15,888 bases of DNA from an uncultured Eubacteriales bacterium (GCA_905188025.1 CAJJKI010000020.1:1-15888); one strand, 5' to 3'; shown: positions 1 to 7,096, counted from the stretch's first letter. Numbers and translations are program-made. The notes: a model not told the origin generated them from the letters alone.

Positions 1-1
1 A

Positions 2-82
2 ATAACTACTTTTCTTTTTTATGCTATTATTGTAAAAGACAAATTACAATTTATTGATGAGATTAGTTTGAAATATAACTAG
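2..82 (+). CDS. 3' end of an unidentified protein (partial)
   Basis: A reading frame enters from the left edge and stays open for 26 codons to a TAG at 80-82. The visible C-terminus ends ...KDKLQFIDEISLKYN. A well-formed plus-strand terminator overlaps the stop codon (see 61-94), which is why I treat this as a true gene end rather than chance. The fragment is too short to assign a family or function. It converges on the serine recombinase. Whether it belongs to the mobile module or to the host chromosome cannot be told from this window. Confidence 0.45.
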   Translation: MTTFLFYAIIVKDKLQFIDEISLKYN

Positions 83-94
83 TCTTTTTATTTT
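61..94 (+). terminator. Rho-independent terminator of the left-edge gene
   Basis: An 8-bp stem, GATTAGTT (61-68) with AACTAGTC (77-84), contains one G-U pair. The loop is 8 nt and the stem is followed directly by TTTTTATTTT. The stop codon TAG at 80-82 lies in the 3' arm. The stretch 95-200 after it is almost pure A/T and shows no gene or structure that I can support. Confidence 0.65.
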
Positions 95-200
95 GAATAA
101 GATTTATATTTTTTGTCTAACATAATATAATAATATAATATAAAGAATTAATATAACAAGAATATAAATAATAATATAAATTAGTATAAATATTTATATT

Positions 201-236
201 AAAAAACAAGTATTAAGTTGGTAGTTTACTTGTTTT
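201..236 (-). terminator. Terminator of the serine recombinase gene
   Basis: A perfect 10-bp stem, AAAACAAGTA (203-212) with TACTTGTTTT (227-236), has a 14-nt loop that contains the recombinase stop codon. Read on the minus strand it runs into six T residues (plus A201-206). The 5' arm therefore overlaps the last codons of the gene. Confidence 0.75.
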
Positions 237-2048
237 AAAAATATTTTTATATAGCAGTGTTCCATCTGGGCTTTTTATTTTTGATAAATTAATAGTGATT
301 ATTCCGAGTTCTAATTTGTTACTTTTAAATTTATCATTATCTTTTATAGGTATTATTCTTATTATTTTTTCTATATCATTTTTAGGTGTAAATGATAAAT
401 TAGTGAAATCTTTATTCGGTATAACTTCATAATAATTAACATCATACATTTCTTTTAATTTATTAACATAATTTTCTATTTCAATTCTAGTTCTAAAACC
501 ATTATGTGCTACAGGTATGGGAAATTTATCCTCATCCATAAACATAAATAAATCAAGCGGCGTGTCATAATTATTATGATAATCAATTAAGTCATAATAA
601 AATGAGTTTCTTAAATTTAATTTTTTTATTTCTATTTTTGTACCTAACTTTTCTATTTCTATGTCATCAATATATTTAGAAATTAGTTTTTGTTTATTTG
701 TTTTATCTAAATAATTCCAACGAACAAACAAATCAATTATATTTTCAGGGTGAAGATAATCTTCTATTTCTTTTTTATCTTTAATAAGCAATAAATCATC
801 CATAGTAAAGTTTAAATTTTCATATTGTTTGCTATCTTGCTCTTGTTTTTCTAGTACTTGTCTTTTATATTCTATTTGTTTTAATTCATTATCAAATTCA
901 TCCAGTTTAACTATACCTTTAATGTATGCTGTTTTAATCCTATCTTTTTCTTTATCTAGTTCTTTTAATTCCTTTTTATAATCTATTTTATTATAATCAA
1001 GTTTTGACTTTATAAAAGGCGTATAATAGTCGTTAAATAGGTCATCTATATAAACAAGTGCTAATAGTTCTAAAAGAATCAAATCTTCAATAGAATCTTC
1101 TTTTAAATTAATTTTACAATGATTACATTTATAGTAGTAATACTTTTTATTAAGTTTCTTTTTAACACTAGCTTTACCACCAAAATAATTACCACATTTA
1201 GAACATTTTAATTTGTTAGTAAAAAGATATGTTGAAGTTCTTTCATAGTGTCTTGCATTTCTTAATTTTTGATATTGACAAGATTCCCATTTATCTTTAT
1301 TAACTAAAGGTTCAACTACATTTTCATAATATGTTGGATGTTTAGTTCTTTTACCATGAATATAATCACCTTTATATATTTCATTAGATAATATCTTTTG
1401 AATAGTAGAATCTCTCCAAGTTTTACCTAAAACATTTTCTTTATTGTAGATGTTTGCTATTTTTTGGTGACTTTTACCTTCTAAATATAAATCAAAAACT
1501 CTCACTACAATATCTTTTGTAAGTGGATTGGGAACTAACTTTTTATTTTCTCTTTTATAACCCAGTGTAGTTCTACTTGGCAAGTGTCCTTGTTTAATTG
1601 CACCTGCTAATCCGACTTTAGTTCTTTCAGAACATTTTTCTATTTCATTTTGACTTACACTAGTCATAATTCTCATAACCATTCTGCCATTTGAAGTAGT
1701 AGTGTTAGATTCATCAGCTAGACAATCGATATCACACTCTAAATCATTAACTATTTTCATTAATTTTTCAATATCATAAACACTTCTAGTAAGTCTATCA
1801 AGTTTAAATGCTACAATTACATTAATATTCTTGCTTTTTATATCCTCAAGCATTTCTTGATATGCTGGCCGTTTATCACTTTTAGCACTGATTCCTGCAT
1901 CTTTATAAACTTTAAATATTTCATATCGTTTAAACTTACAAAACTCTCTTAATCTTTCTTCTTGTTCTCCTAAACTAAAACCTTCACGAGCTTGATCCTC
2001 TGTACTGACCCTAATGTAAATACCTGCTATTTTATTTTCTTTATTCAT
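213..2048 (-). CDS. Large serine recombinase (site-specific integrase/excisionase)
   Basis: The 611-residue protein has the full large-serine-recombinase layout. The N-terminal resolvase fold contains YIRVSTEDQ with the nucleophile Ser15 and Arg13, and KLDRLTRS with Arg85 and Arg88, which match the resolvase active-site arginines. A recombinase domain follows at about 155-270. A zinc ribbon has cysteines 282, 285, 308 and 311, and a charged coiled-coil stretch covers about 345-405. Such enzymes exchange strands between short att sites and move phages or integrative elements. About 120 residues after 490 are more than many relatives carry, and I do not recognise them. The start is the ATG at 2048-2046. 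The AAAGGAG at 2068-2062 is 13 nt away, an unusually long spacing, but no closer in-frame start exists and the catalytic domain begins immediately. All catalytic residues are intact, so the enzyme may be active. Confidence 0.95.
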   Translation of the reverse strand: MNKENKIAGIYIRVSTEDQAREGFSLGEQEERLREFCKFKRYEIFKVYKDAGISAKSDKRPAYQEMLEDIKSKNINVIVAFKLDRLTRSVYDIEKLMKIVNDLECDIDCLADESNTTTSNGRMVMRIMTSVSQNEIEKCSERTKVGLAGAIKQGHLPSRTTLGYKRENKKLVPNPLTKDIVVRVFDLYLEGKSHQKIANIYNKENVLGKTWRDSTIQKILSNEIYKGDYIHGKRTKHPTYYENVVEPLVNKDKWESCQYQKLRNARHYERTSTYLFTNKLKCSKCGNYFGGKASVKKKLNKKYYYYKCNHCKINLKEDSIEDLILLELLALVYIDDLFNDYYTPFIKSKLDYNKIDYKKELKELDKEKDRIKTAYIKGIVKLDEFDNELKQIEYKRQVLEKQEQDSKQYENLNFTMDDLLLIKDKKEIEDYLHPENIIDLFVRWNYLDKTNKQKLISKYIDDIEIEKLGTKIEIKKLNLRNSFYYDLIDYHNNYDTPLDLFMFMDEDKFPIPVAHNGFRTRIEIENYVNKLKEMYDVNYYEVIPNKDFTNLSFTPKNDIEKIIRIIPIKDNDKFKSNKLELGIITINLSKIKSPDGTLLYKNIFKTSKLPT

Positions 2049-2061
2049 ATTTTTTAAATAT

Positions 2062-2265
2062 CTCCTTTCATATGTTTGGCATCTTAAATGAGAAAAGTTA
2101 AGTCTAAAATTTTAAAAAATTTAAATATGCTTCTCATATGTTTGGCACTTTAAGCTTGAAAAGTGTAGTCTAAAATATAGATATTTTAAAAGACACCTCT
2201 CACTTGTTTGACATTTTAAAGTTAATTTTACGAAGTCTAACATTTAAAAAGATTTTTAATGACTA
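2062..2265 (-). repeat. Three tandem 66-bp repeats in the recombinase leader
   Basis: The motif TCATATGTTTGGCA starts at 2068 and 2134, and a diverged copy TCACTTGTTTGACA starts at 2200, an exact 66-bp step. A second conserved block, AGTCTAAAAT, follows 33 bp later at 2101 and 2167 and as AGTCTAACAT at 2234. The first two units are roughly 70% identical by eye and the third is weaker. In at least two units the AGTCTAA block opens a hairpin: AAAATAT/ATATTTT at 2172-2187, and CATT..AAAAA/TTTTTAATG at 2241-2262. On the minus (coding) strand the unit nearest the gene carries the recombinase ribosome binding site at its end. The others carry degraded versions (GAGAAG, GAGAGG). This fits tandem duplication of the leader, or an array of protein-binding sites. 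Confidence 0.8.
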
Positions 2266-2528
2266 TTTATATAATCTTCTAAATCTTTAAATACTATTTT
2301 GTTTTTAAATGTATTTACATAAACATTATCACATTCATCAAACATTAGGTATTTATTATTCTTAATAACTATAATATGTGGCATAACATAAGCAACATTT
2401 GTACCTGTTATATTTTTAATTGAACCATTATTTATAATTGGAGTAGTATTAGTAAATCTTCCAATCATCTCAATTTTTCTTTTTAATTTATCACTTATTT
2501 TTAATTCTTTTGTTTCTATATTTAACAT
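2256..2528 (-). CDS. Small protein of unknown function, 90 residues
   Basis: I chose the ATG at 2528-2526 because AAAGGAG lies 8 nt before it. An in-frame ATG 24 bases upstream lacks a ribosome binding site and lies next to the T-run of the tRNA terminator. The 90-residue product is basic and lysine-rich at the N-terminus, then mixed beta/alpha in character (YVMPHIIVIKNNKYLMFDE), with no membrane segment, cysteine pattern or motif that I recognise. It is encoded on the same strand upstream of the recombinase, 207 bp away, with the repeat array in between. No convincing promoter of its own is visible, because the tRNA-Gly terminator abuts it. A role as excision factor or regulator of the recombinase is possible from position alone, without sequence support. 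Confidence 0.65.
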   Translation of the reverse strand: MLNIETKELKISDKLKRKIEMIGRFTNTTPIINNGSIKNITGTNVAYVMPHIIVIKNNKYLMFDECDNVYVNTFKNKIVFKDLEDYINSH

Positions 2529-2550
2529 ATAATCAACTCCTTTACATAAC

Positions 2551-2575
2551 AAAAAAACTAACTATTTCTAGTTAG
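2551..2575 (-). terminator. Terminator of the tRNA-Gly unit
   Basis: On the minus strand CTAACTA, a GAAA loop and TAGTTAG form a perfect 7-bp stem followed by seven T residues. It lies about 45 nt beyond the tRNA 3' end and directly before the small gene at 2528. Confidence 0.9.
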
Positions 2576-2619
2576 CATTTATTACTCTCAGAAGTTAATT
2601 TCCGAGTTTCCTATCAATC

Positions 2620-2693
2620 TGGAGCGGATGAGGAGAATCGAACTCCCGTGGTTAGCTTGGAAGGCTAAAGTTCTACCATTAAACTACATCCGC
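2620..2693 (-). tRNA. tRNA-Gly (anticodon TCC)
   Basis: The acceptor stem GCGGATG/CATCCGC is perfect, the discriminator is T as is usual for bacterial tRNA-Gly, and CCA is encoded (plus-strand TGG at 2620-2622). The anticodon stem TTAGC/GCTAA closes the loop CTTCCAA, with the TCC anticodon at plus 2659-2661. The T arm carries GTTCGAT. The D arm contains AGTTTAATGGTAGAACT. TCC reads GGA and, in small tRNA sets, most other glycine codons. It has its own promoter and terminator, so it is a single-gene unit. Confidence 0.97.
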
Positions 2694-2713
2694 AAATCAA
2701 GTAGGCAATATAA

Positions 2714-2742
2714 ATTATAGTAGAACTTTAACCGTTTGTCAA
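2714..2742 (-). promoter_or_regulatory. Sigma-A promoter of tRNA-Gly
   Basis: On the minus strand TTGACA (2742-2737), exactly 17 nt, then TATAAT (2719-2714): both boxes are perfect consensus. The expected transcription start is about 2707, leaving a leader of only some 13 nt before the tRNA 5' end. Confidence 0.93.
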
Positions 2743-2800
2743 CCCATTTTAATAAAAAAGTCACAAAATTAAATAAAAAATCCAATTAACACAGCCAAAT

Positions 2801-2835
2801 AAAGTCCAAACAGAGTATCCATCTATTTGGACTTT
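2801..2835 (-). terminator. Terminator of tex
   Basis: A perfect 10-bp inverted repeat, AAAGTCCAAA (2801-2810) and TTTGGACTTT (2826-2835), with a 15-nt loop lies 4 nt beyond the tex stop codon. Read on the minus strand it ends in GGACTTTATTT, so the U-tract is moderate. Confidence 0.75.
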
Positions 2836-2839
2836 TTCT

Positions 2840-4993
2840 TTATGGTTTGATCATTGTCAAGCTAACCTTATTTTTATCTAGCTTAATTTCCTCTACATAG
2901 CAGTCAATTATATCTCCAACACTAAGTACTTCACTAGGATGCTTAATATATTTATCCGTAATCTTAGATATATGAACTAATCCATCTTCATGTAGTCCAA
3001 TATCCACAAACGCTCCAAAGTCAACTACATTTCTAACTGTCCCTTGAAGCTTCATACCTACAGTTAAATCTTTTAATTCAAGTACGTCACTCTTTAGTAT
3101 AGGTTGAGGCATATCATCTCTAGGATCTCTATTAGGCCTCTTCAAACATTCGATAACATCTTCCAATGTATAAATATCAGTATTTAATAAATCCTTATAC
3201 TTATTAGTATCAACTCCATTTAACTTGCTAGCTAATTTATCACTACCAACATCATCTAAAGTCATGCCTAGTAGATTTAATAAACCAATAGCAACATTAT
3301 AACTCTCAGGATGAATTCCCGTAGAATCTAAAATATTATTTCCATCAGTAATTCTCAAAAATCCAATAGCTTGCTCATATACTTTATCAGTCAAAATATC
3401 CTGTATTTCTTTTCTAGAATTAATTCTTCCAACTTTCTCTCTATAAGCAATTAATTTGTCACTTACTCTCTTAGTAATACCAGAAACATATTTTAGTAGG
3501 GAAGGGGAAGCTGTATTAACATTAACTCCTACACTATTAACAGCTTTACTAACAACAAAGTCCAAATTATCCTTTAATTTTTTACTAGACACATCGTGTT
3601 GATATAGCCCAACGCCAATTCCTTCAGGAGGAATCTTTACTAACTCAGCCAAAGGATCCTGCAATCTTCTTCCTATACTAACAGCACTTCTTTTCTCAAT
3701 AGCCAAATCGGGAAATTCTTCACTCGCAATTGGAGAAGCACTATAAATAGAAGCTCCAGCTTCAGATACAATTACATACTTACAATTAAGGTTATGTTTC
3801 TTAATCATCTCAGCAATCATCTTTTCACTTTCTCTAGAAGCCGTTCCATTACCTATAGCAATAACATCTACTTTATATTTATCAATCAAATGAATCAACA
3901 CAGCCATAGATTGCTCAATTAACTTATCAGTATTACTTCCCTTCAAGAATGGTTTAACCACTGTAGAATCCAAATATTTTCCAGTAGGATCAATTACCGC
4001 AATCTTACATCCATTAACATATCCTGGATCAAAAGCAAGTACCACTCTATCCTTCATCGGTGGAGTAAGCAACAATGCCTCCAAATTCTTTCCAAAATTA
4101 TTAATAGCAGCCTCTTCTCCAATAACAGTCAAATCACTTCTAATCTCTCTTTCAATAGAAGGCTCTATTAGTCTCTTATAAGCATCATTAATAGCGTCCT
4201 TTACTATATCTACCACAAAAGATTTCTCATTCTTAATAACTTTCTTTTCAATATATTGAATAACTCTATCCTTATCATTCTCAATACTAACACTAAGTAC
4301 TCCCTCGTTTTCACCTCTATTTAATGCAAGTATTCTATGAGGTTTAATATATTTAACTCTTTCTTCATAATCATAATACATATCATATATCTTATTTTCA
4401 TCTTTAGCATTCTTCTTTATCTTACTTTTAATAATCCCAAAGTTATATGTATTATCTCTAATACTCTTTCTTATCTTTGCATCATCACTAATATTCTCTG
4501 CAATAATATATTTAGCCCCTTCAATAGCTTTATCTATACTAGTAACAGCGTCATTAAGGTACCTCTTAGCCATCTCTTCAATATTCCCTTTAACTGGAAA
4601 AGCCATAATCTCTTTAGCCAAAGGTTCAAGCCCATTCTTAATAGCTTCCGTAGCTTTAGTCTTTTTCTTTTCCTTAAATGGCCTATATAAGTCTTCTACT
4701 TCTACTAATTTAGTACAGTTCATAATACTATCTTTAAGTTCATCAGTAAGAAGCCCTTTTTCATCAATTAATCTAATAACATCTTCTTTTCTCTTAGCCA
4801 AATTAACTTGATATTGATATACTTCATCTATCTGTCTAATTTGTTCCTCATCAAGTGCTCCAGTAGCTTCTTTTCTATATCTAGCTATAAAAGGAATAGT
4901 ATTACCATCTTCCAATAATTTTAATACTGTTTCTACTTGACTTATCTTTATATTAAGTTCATTCGCTATTTCTTTTATAATAAATTCATTCAT
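2840..4993 (-). CDS. tex: Tex-family RNA-binding transcription accessory protein
   Basis: The 717-residue, full-length Tex/YdcI-type protein shows the usual domain series. A helical N-terminal region opens with the family signature around PFIARYRKEATGALDE (34-49). A YqgF/RNase H-like domain starts near VLAFDPG (318-324). The conserved block GVGLYQHDV lies at 460-468, helix-hairpin-helix repeats at about 485-555, and a C-terminal S1 RNA-binding domain at 641-716 (VGMKLQGTVRNVVDFGAFVDIG). Tex proteins bind nucleic acid and act on transcription or RNA turnover; the exact role differs between species. The ATG at 4993 follows AGAAGG with good spacing. It is a single-gene unit with its own promoter and terminator, transcribed divergently from the unknown membrane protein at 5130. 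Confidence 0.96.
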   Translation of the reverse strand: MNEFIIKEIANELNIKISQVETVLKLLEDGNTIPFIARYRKEATGALDEEQIRQIDEVYQYQVNLAKRKEDVIRLIDEKGLLTDELKDSIMNCTKLVEVEDLYRPFKEKKKTKATEAIKNGLEPLAKEIMAFPVKGNIEEMAKRYLNDAVTSIDKAIEGAKYIIAENISDDAKIRKSIRDNTYNFGIIKSKIKKNAKDENKIYDMYYDYEERVKYIKPHRILALNRGENEGVLSVSIENDKDRVIQYIEKKVIKNEKSFVVDIVKDAINDAYKRLIEPSIEREIRSDLTVIGEEAAINNFGKNLEALLLTPPMKDRVVLAFDPGYVNGCKIAVIDPTGKYLDSTVVKPFLKGSNTDKLIEQSMAVLIHLIDKYKVDVIAIGNGTASRESEKMIAEMIKKHNLNCKYVIVSEAGASIYSASPIASEEFPDLAIEKRSAVSIGRRLQDPLAELVKIPPEGIGVGLYQHDVSSKKLKDNLDFVVSKAVNSVGVNVNTASPSLLKYVSGITKRVSDKLIAYREKVGRINSRKEIQDILTDKVYEQAIGFLRITDGNNILDSTGIHPESYNVAIGLLNLLGMTLDDVGSDKLASKLNGVDTNKYKDLLNTDIYTLEDVIECLKRPNRDPRDDMPQPILKSDVLELKDLTVGMKLQGTVRNVVDFGAFVDIGLHEDGLVHISKITDKYIKHPSEVLSVGDIIDCYVEEIKLDKNKVSLTMIKP

Positions 4994-5020
4994 TATTCAT
5001 CCTTCTTTCCATCATTATTT

Positions 5021-5049
5021 ATTTTACCAAATTCACACGATTTAGTCCA
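5021..5049 (-). promoter_or_regulatory. Sigma-A promoter of tex
   Basis: On the minus strand TGGACT (5049-5044), 17 nt, then TAAAAT (5026-5021), preceded by TGG, an extended -10. The -35 box matches consensus at four of six bases. Confidence 0.65.
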
Positions 5050-5076
5050 TCCTAAATTTATTTAAATCACATATCA

Positions 5077-5105
5077 TTCTTAAAATAGAAAATATATGAT
5101 ATACT
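5077..5105 (+). promoter_or_regulatory. Promoter of the serine-rich membrane protein gene
   Basis: TGATATACT provides an extended -10 (TATACT at 5100-5105) with a weak -35, TTCTTA (5077-5082), 17 nt upstream. The expected start near 5112 leaves a short leader to the ribosome binding site GAAGG before the ATG at 5130. Confidence 0.55.
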
Positions 5106-5129
5106 ATAAACAAAGAAAGAAGGTCTATT

Positions 5130-5768
5130 ATGTCAAATAATCTTAAATATTTAAAAATAATCTTATCCCTAATAATCATTATCTTATTATTTATTACTTT
5201 TGATTATCTCTATTTATCTATCACTAAAAAGCCTCTCATTATAATTAATAACAATACCGAATCATCTAAATCATCAGGCCTTATATATGATATCTATACT
5301 TGTGAAGATAATACTGTCATCACTATAAAAGGAACTAAATTTTCTTGCCCAGTTTCATCTAATCAAAAAGATCCTCATAGTCAAGTAGAAAATAACTCTA
5401 ATACTTCCTCTCCATCTAAAGAAAAAACTCCTTCGTCATCTTCCTCAAGCACTCCTAACTCCCAATCAAAAGAGCCATCTATCTCATCCTCTAGTAGGAA
5501 TAACAATTCCAATCAAACTAAAAAAATCACTATCATTGACAAAAGTGATCCCAATGCCTCATGTGCTTCTGCTATTGAATACTATTATGAAGATAATGAA
5601 TATAAGTATTATTTTACCTGTATTAAAAGTCCTAGTATCTATGTTAAAATTAATGATAAAGAATATAATATAAAATATGCCTTAAATAATCATATAGTAA
5701 CGATTAAAGAATTAGAGTCATCAGGATTTAAACCCCTAAAAGAATCTAAAAATCTAGTAACTAAATAA
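5130..5768 (+). CDS. Membrane-anchored serine-rich protein of unknown function
   Basis: The 212-residue protein starts at an ATG preceded by AAGAAGG at a 6-nt spacing. Residues 8-29 form one strongly hydrophobic segment without a lipobox cysteine, so it should be an uncleaved membrane anchor with the rest outside the cell. Outside lie a short module with a cysteine pair (Cys58, Cys73), a low-complexity Ser/Pro/Asn/Lys linker at about 77-130, and a C-terminal module with a second pair (Cys145, Cys164) and alternating beta-type residues. The two cysteine pairs suggest disulfides, which is inference. I do not recognise a family. It is monocistronic, divergent from tex and convergent with dinB. 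The overall shape recalls surface or spore-coat-associated proteins of Bacillota, but nothing in the sequence fixes a role. Confidence 0.8.
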   Translation: MSNNLKYLKIILSLIIIILLFITFDYLYLSITKKPLIIINNNTESSKSSGLIYDIYTCEDNTVITIKGTKFSCPVSSNQKDPHSQVENNSNTSSPSKEKTPSSSSSSTPNSQSKEPSISSSSRNNNSNQTKKITIIDKSDPNASCASAIEYYYEDNEYKYYFTCIKSPSIYVKINDKEYNIKYALNNHIVTIKELESSGFKPLKESKNLVTK

Positions 5769-5777
5769 AACAAAATA

Positions 5778-5838
5778 AAAAGTATGATGTTATAATCTAT
5801 CTGCATAAGTAATAGATTTATCACCATACTTTTCTTTT
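5778..5838. terminator. Bidirectional terminator between the serine-rich protein gene and dinB
   Basis: AAAAGTATG (5778-5786) and CATACTTTT (5825-5833) form a perfect 9-bp stem around a 38-nt loop. Rightward transcripts run into TTTTCTTTT. Leftward transcripts run into CTTTTTATTTTG. The end of dinB, including its stop at 5790-5792, lies inside the loop, so the right-hand arm is coding for dinB. Confidence 0.6.
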
Positions 5839-6986
5839 ATATCATCTAGTGTCTTTTTAAGTTTATCTTCTTCCTGATTCTTAATATCTACATTCTCAAA
5901 TATTGACAATTGTACTGTATATTTATCTGTCAAATTATTTACTCCTACACATAAAGCTCTCACTAACTTGTCTCCATCAGGATCCCATATTTTATTAAAT
6001 AACTTAATAGCATTCTGATAAATCTCTTCATCACTATTAATTAAATTATCTAGTGTCACTTGTTTACTAATTTTTGTAAAGTCATCAAACTTAACCCATA
6101 CTGAAACATTTGGAGTATACATTTTCTTATCACGTAACTTTCTCCCTGTAGCCTCCGCTAATCGTCTAATTTCTTTATAAATATCTTCTAGTCTTGAATA
6201 GTTATATGGTAGCACAAATGAATTACTAATGCTCTTAGGATTCCCATAATCACTTTCTACCGGTGAATCATCTCTTCCATTAGCATACTCCCACATCATC
6301 TTTCCCATACTCTTAAAATGCCTAGTCAACACCTCTTGATTAGTATTAGCAAGTTCCCTAATAGTATTAATACCCAAGTCATGCAACTTTTTACTACTAG
6401 CTCTTCCAATCATAAATAAATCCTCAACTGATAAAGGCCACATTTTTTCCTTAACTTCCTCATAAAATAACGTATGTACTTTATCAGGTTTAGAAAAATC
6501 ACTAGCCATCTTAGCAAGTAGTTTATTATTCCCAATACCTACATTAACTGTAAATCCAAAATTATCTTTAATATCATTCTTTATCTTATAAGCCCACTTA
6601 ATTGGATCATTTATAACCATCTCATTATCACTAAAATCTACAAAACATTCATCTATTGAATATCTCTCTATCTTCTTAGTATAACCACATAAATAAGTAT
6701 ACATAATATCAGAGTACTTCTTATAAATACTAAATTCTGGTTGATAAACCTCTAAATATGGACACTTCCTTCTAGCAGCATATAAAGTCTCACCCGTAAC
6801 AACTCCACATTTTTTACATAGATTACTCTTAGCTAAAACAATGCCCTTTCTCTCAGATTCCTTCCCCCCAATAACTGCATATCTATTTCTAATATCTATC
6901 CTACTACCTCGATGTAGCATATGAACAGCAGTCCATGATAAAAAAGCATTATTACAATCAATATGAAAAATAATTCTCTCTTTCAT
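5790..6986 (-). CDS. dinB: Y-family DNA polymerase (Pol IV/DinB type)
   Basis: The 398-residue polymerase of the lesion-bypass family is complete. Catalytic acidic residues are visible as Asp10 in HIDCNNAF and Asp112/Glu113 in YSIDECF. Phe15 sits at the steric-gate position that excludes ribonucleotides. A helix-hairpin-helix region lies around 190-215 and the little-finger domain follows. Near the end QLSIF (359-363) fits the beta-clamp binding motif. Family knowledge: these enzymes copy past damaged bases with low fidelity. I place the start at the ATG 6986-6984, preceded by GGGTGA, rather than an in-frame ATG at 7016, which lies upstream of the promoter -10. No LexA-type box is obvious upstream, so SOS control is not supported by what I see. 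It diverges from prfA. Confidence 0.93.
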   Translation of the reverse strand: MKERIIFHIDCNNAFLSWTAVHMLHRGSRIDIRNRYAVIGGKESERKGIVLAKSNLCKKCGVVTGETLYAARRKCPYLEVYQPEFSIYKKYSDIMYTYLCGYTKKIERYSIDECFVDFSDNEMVINDPIKWAYKIKNDIKDNFGFTVNVGIGNNKLLAKMASDFSKPDKVHTLFYEEVKEKMWPLSVEDLFMIGRASSKKLHDLGINTIRELANTNQEVLTRHFKSMGKMMWEYANGRDDSPVESDYGNPKSISNSFVLPYNYSRLEDIYKEIRRLAEATGRKLRDKKMYTPNVSVWVKFDDFTKISKQVTLDNLINSDEEIYQNAIKLFNKIWDPDGDKLVRALCVGVNNLTDKYTVQLSIFENVDIKNQEEDKLKKTLDDIKEKYGDKSITYADRL

Positions 6987-7002
6987 CACATCACCCAATA
7001 TA

Positions 7003-7031
7003 ATTATAGCAAACAATTGTCATATTTTCAA
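7003..7031 (-). promoter_or_regulatory. Sigma-A promoter of dinB
   Basis: On the minus strand TTGAAA (7031-7026), 17 nt, then TATAAT (7008-7003), preceded by TGC (extended -10). The predicted start near 6996 coincides with the ribosome binding site, so the untranslated leader would be only about 10 nt. Confidence 0.8.
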
Positions 7032-7067
7032 TTATCGTGAATAAATTACTAAAAAATAACAATATAA

Positions 7068-7096
7068 TTGAAGATTTTCTTATTTTATGGTATACT
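7068..7096 (+). promoter_or_regulatory. Sigma-A promoter of the prfA-prmC operon
   Basis: TTGAAG (7068-7073), 17 nt, TATACT (7091-7096) with an extended -10, TGG. An in-frame ATG at 7087 falls inside this promoter and cannot be the start of prfA. Confidence 0.85.

Larger units (their letters stand above)
213..2528 (-). mobile_element. Serine-recombinase module next to tRNA-Gly (boundaries not resolved)
   Basis: A large serine recombinase and a small unknown gene lie between a convergent gene at the left edge and a tRNA-Gly unit. Recombinases of this family normally sit at one end of an integrated element. No conjugation, phage or resistance cargo is present in the window, and I found no flanking direct repeat that would define attL and attR. 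The module could be the right end of a larger element extending left of base 1, or a remnant. The coordinates given are only the genes. Confidence 0.35.

Noticed and set aside
2062..2265. CRISPR array in the repeated region upstream of the recombinase
   Set aside because: Only three degenerate units, with similarity spread across the whole 66 bp rather than constant repeats with unique spacers, and no cas genes.
4337..4690. 117-codon plus-strand reading frame inside tex
   Set aside because: It is antisense to a conserved coding region, with no ribosome binding site and low-complexity Ile/Leu/Phe/Asn composition typical of shadow frames.
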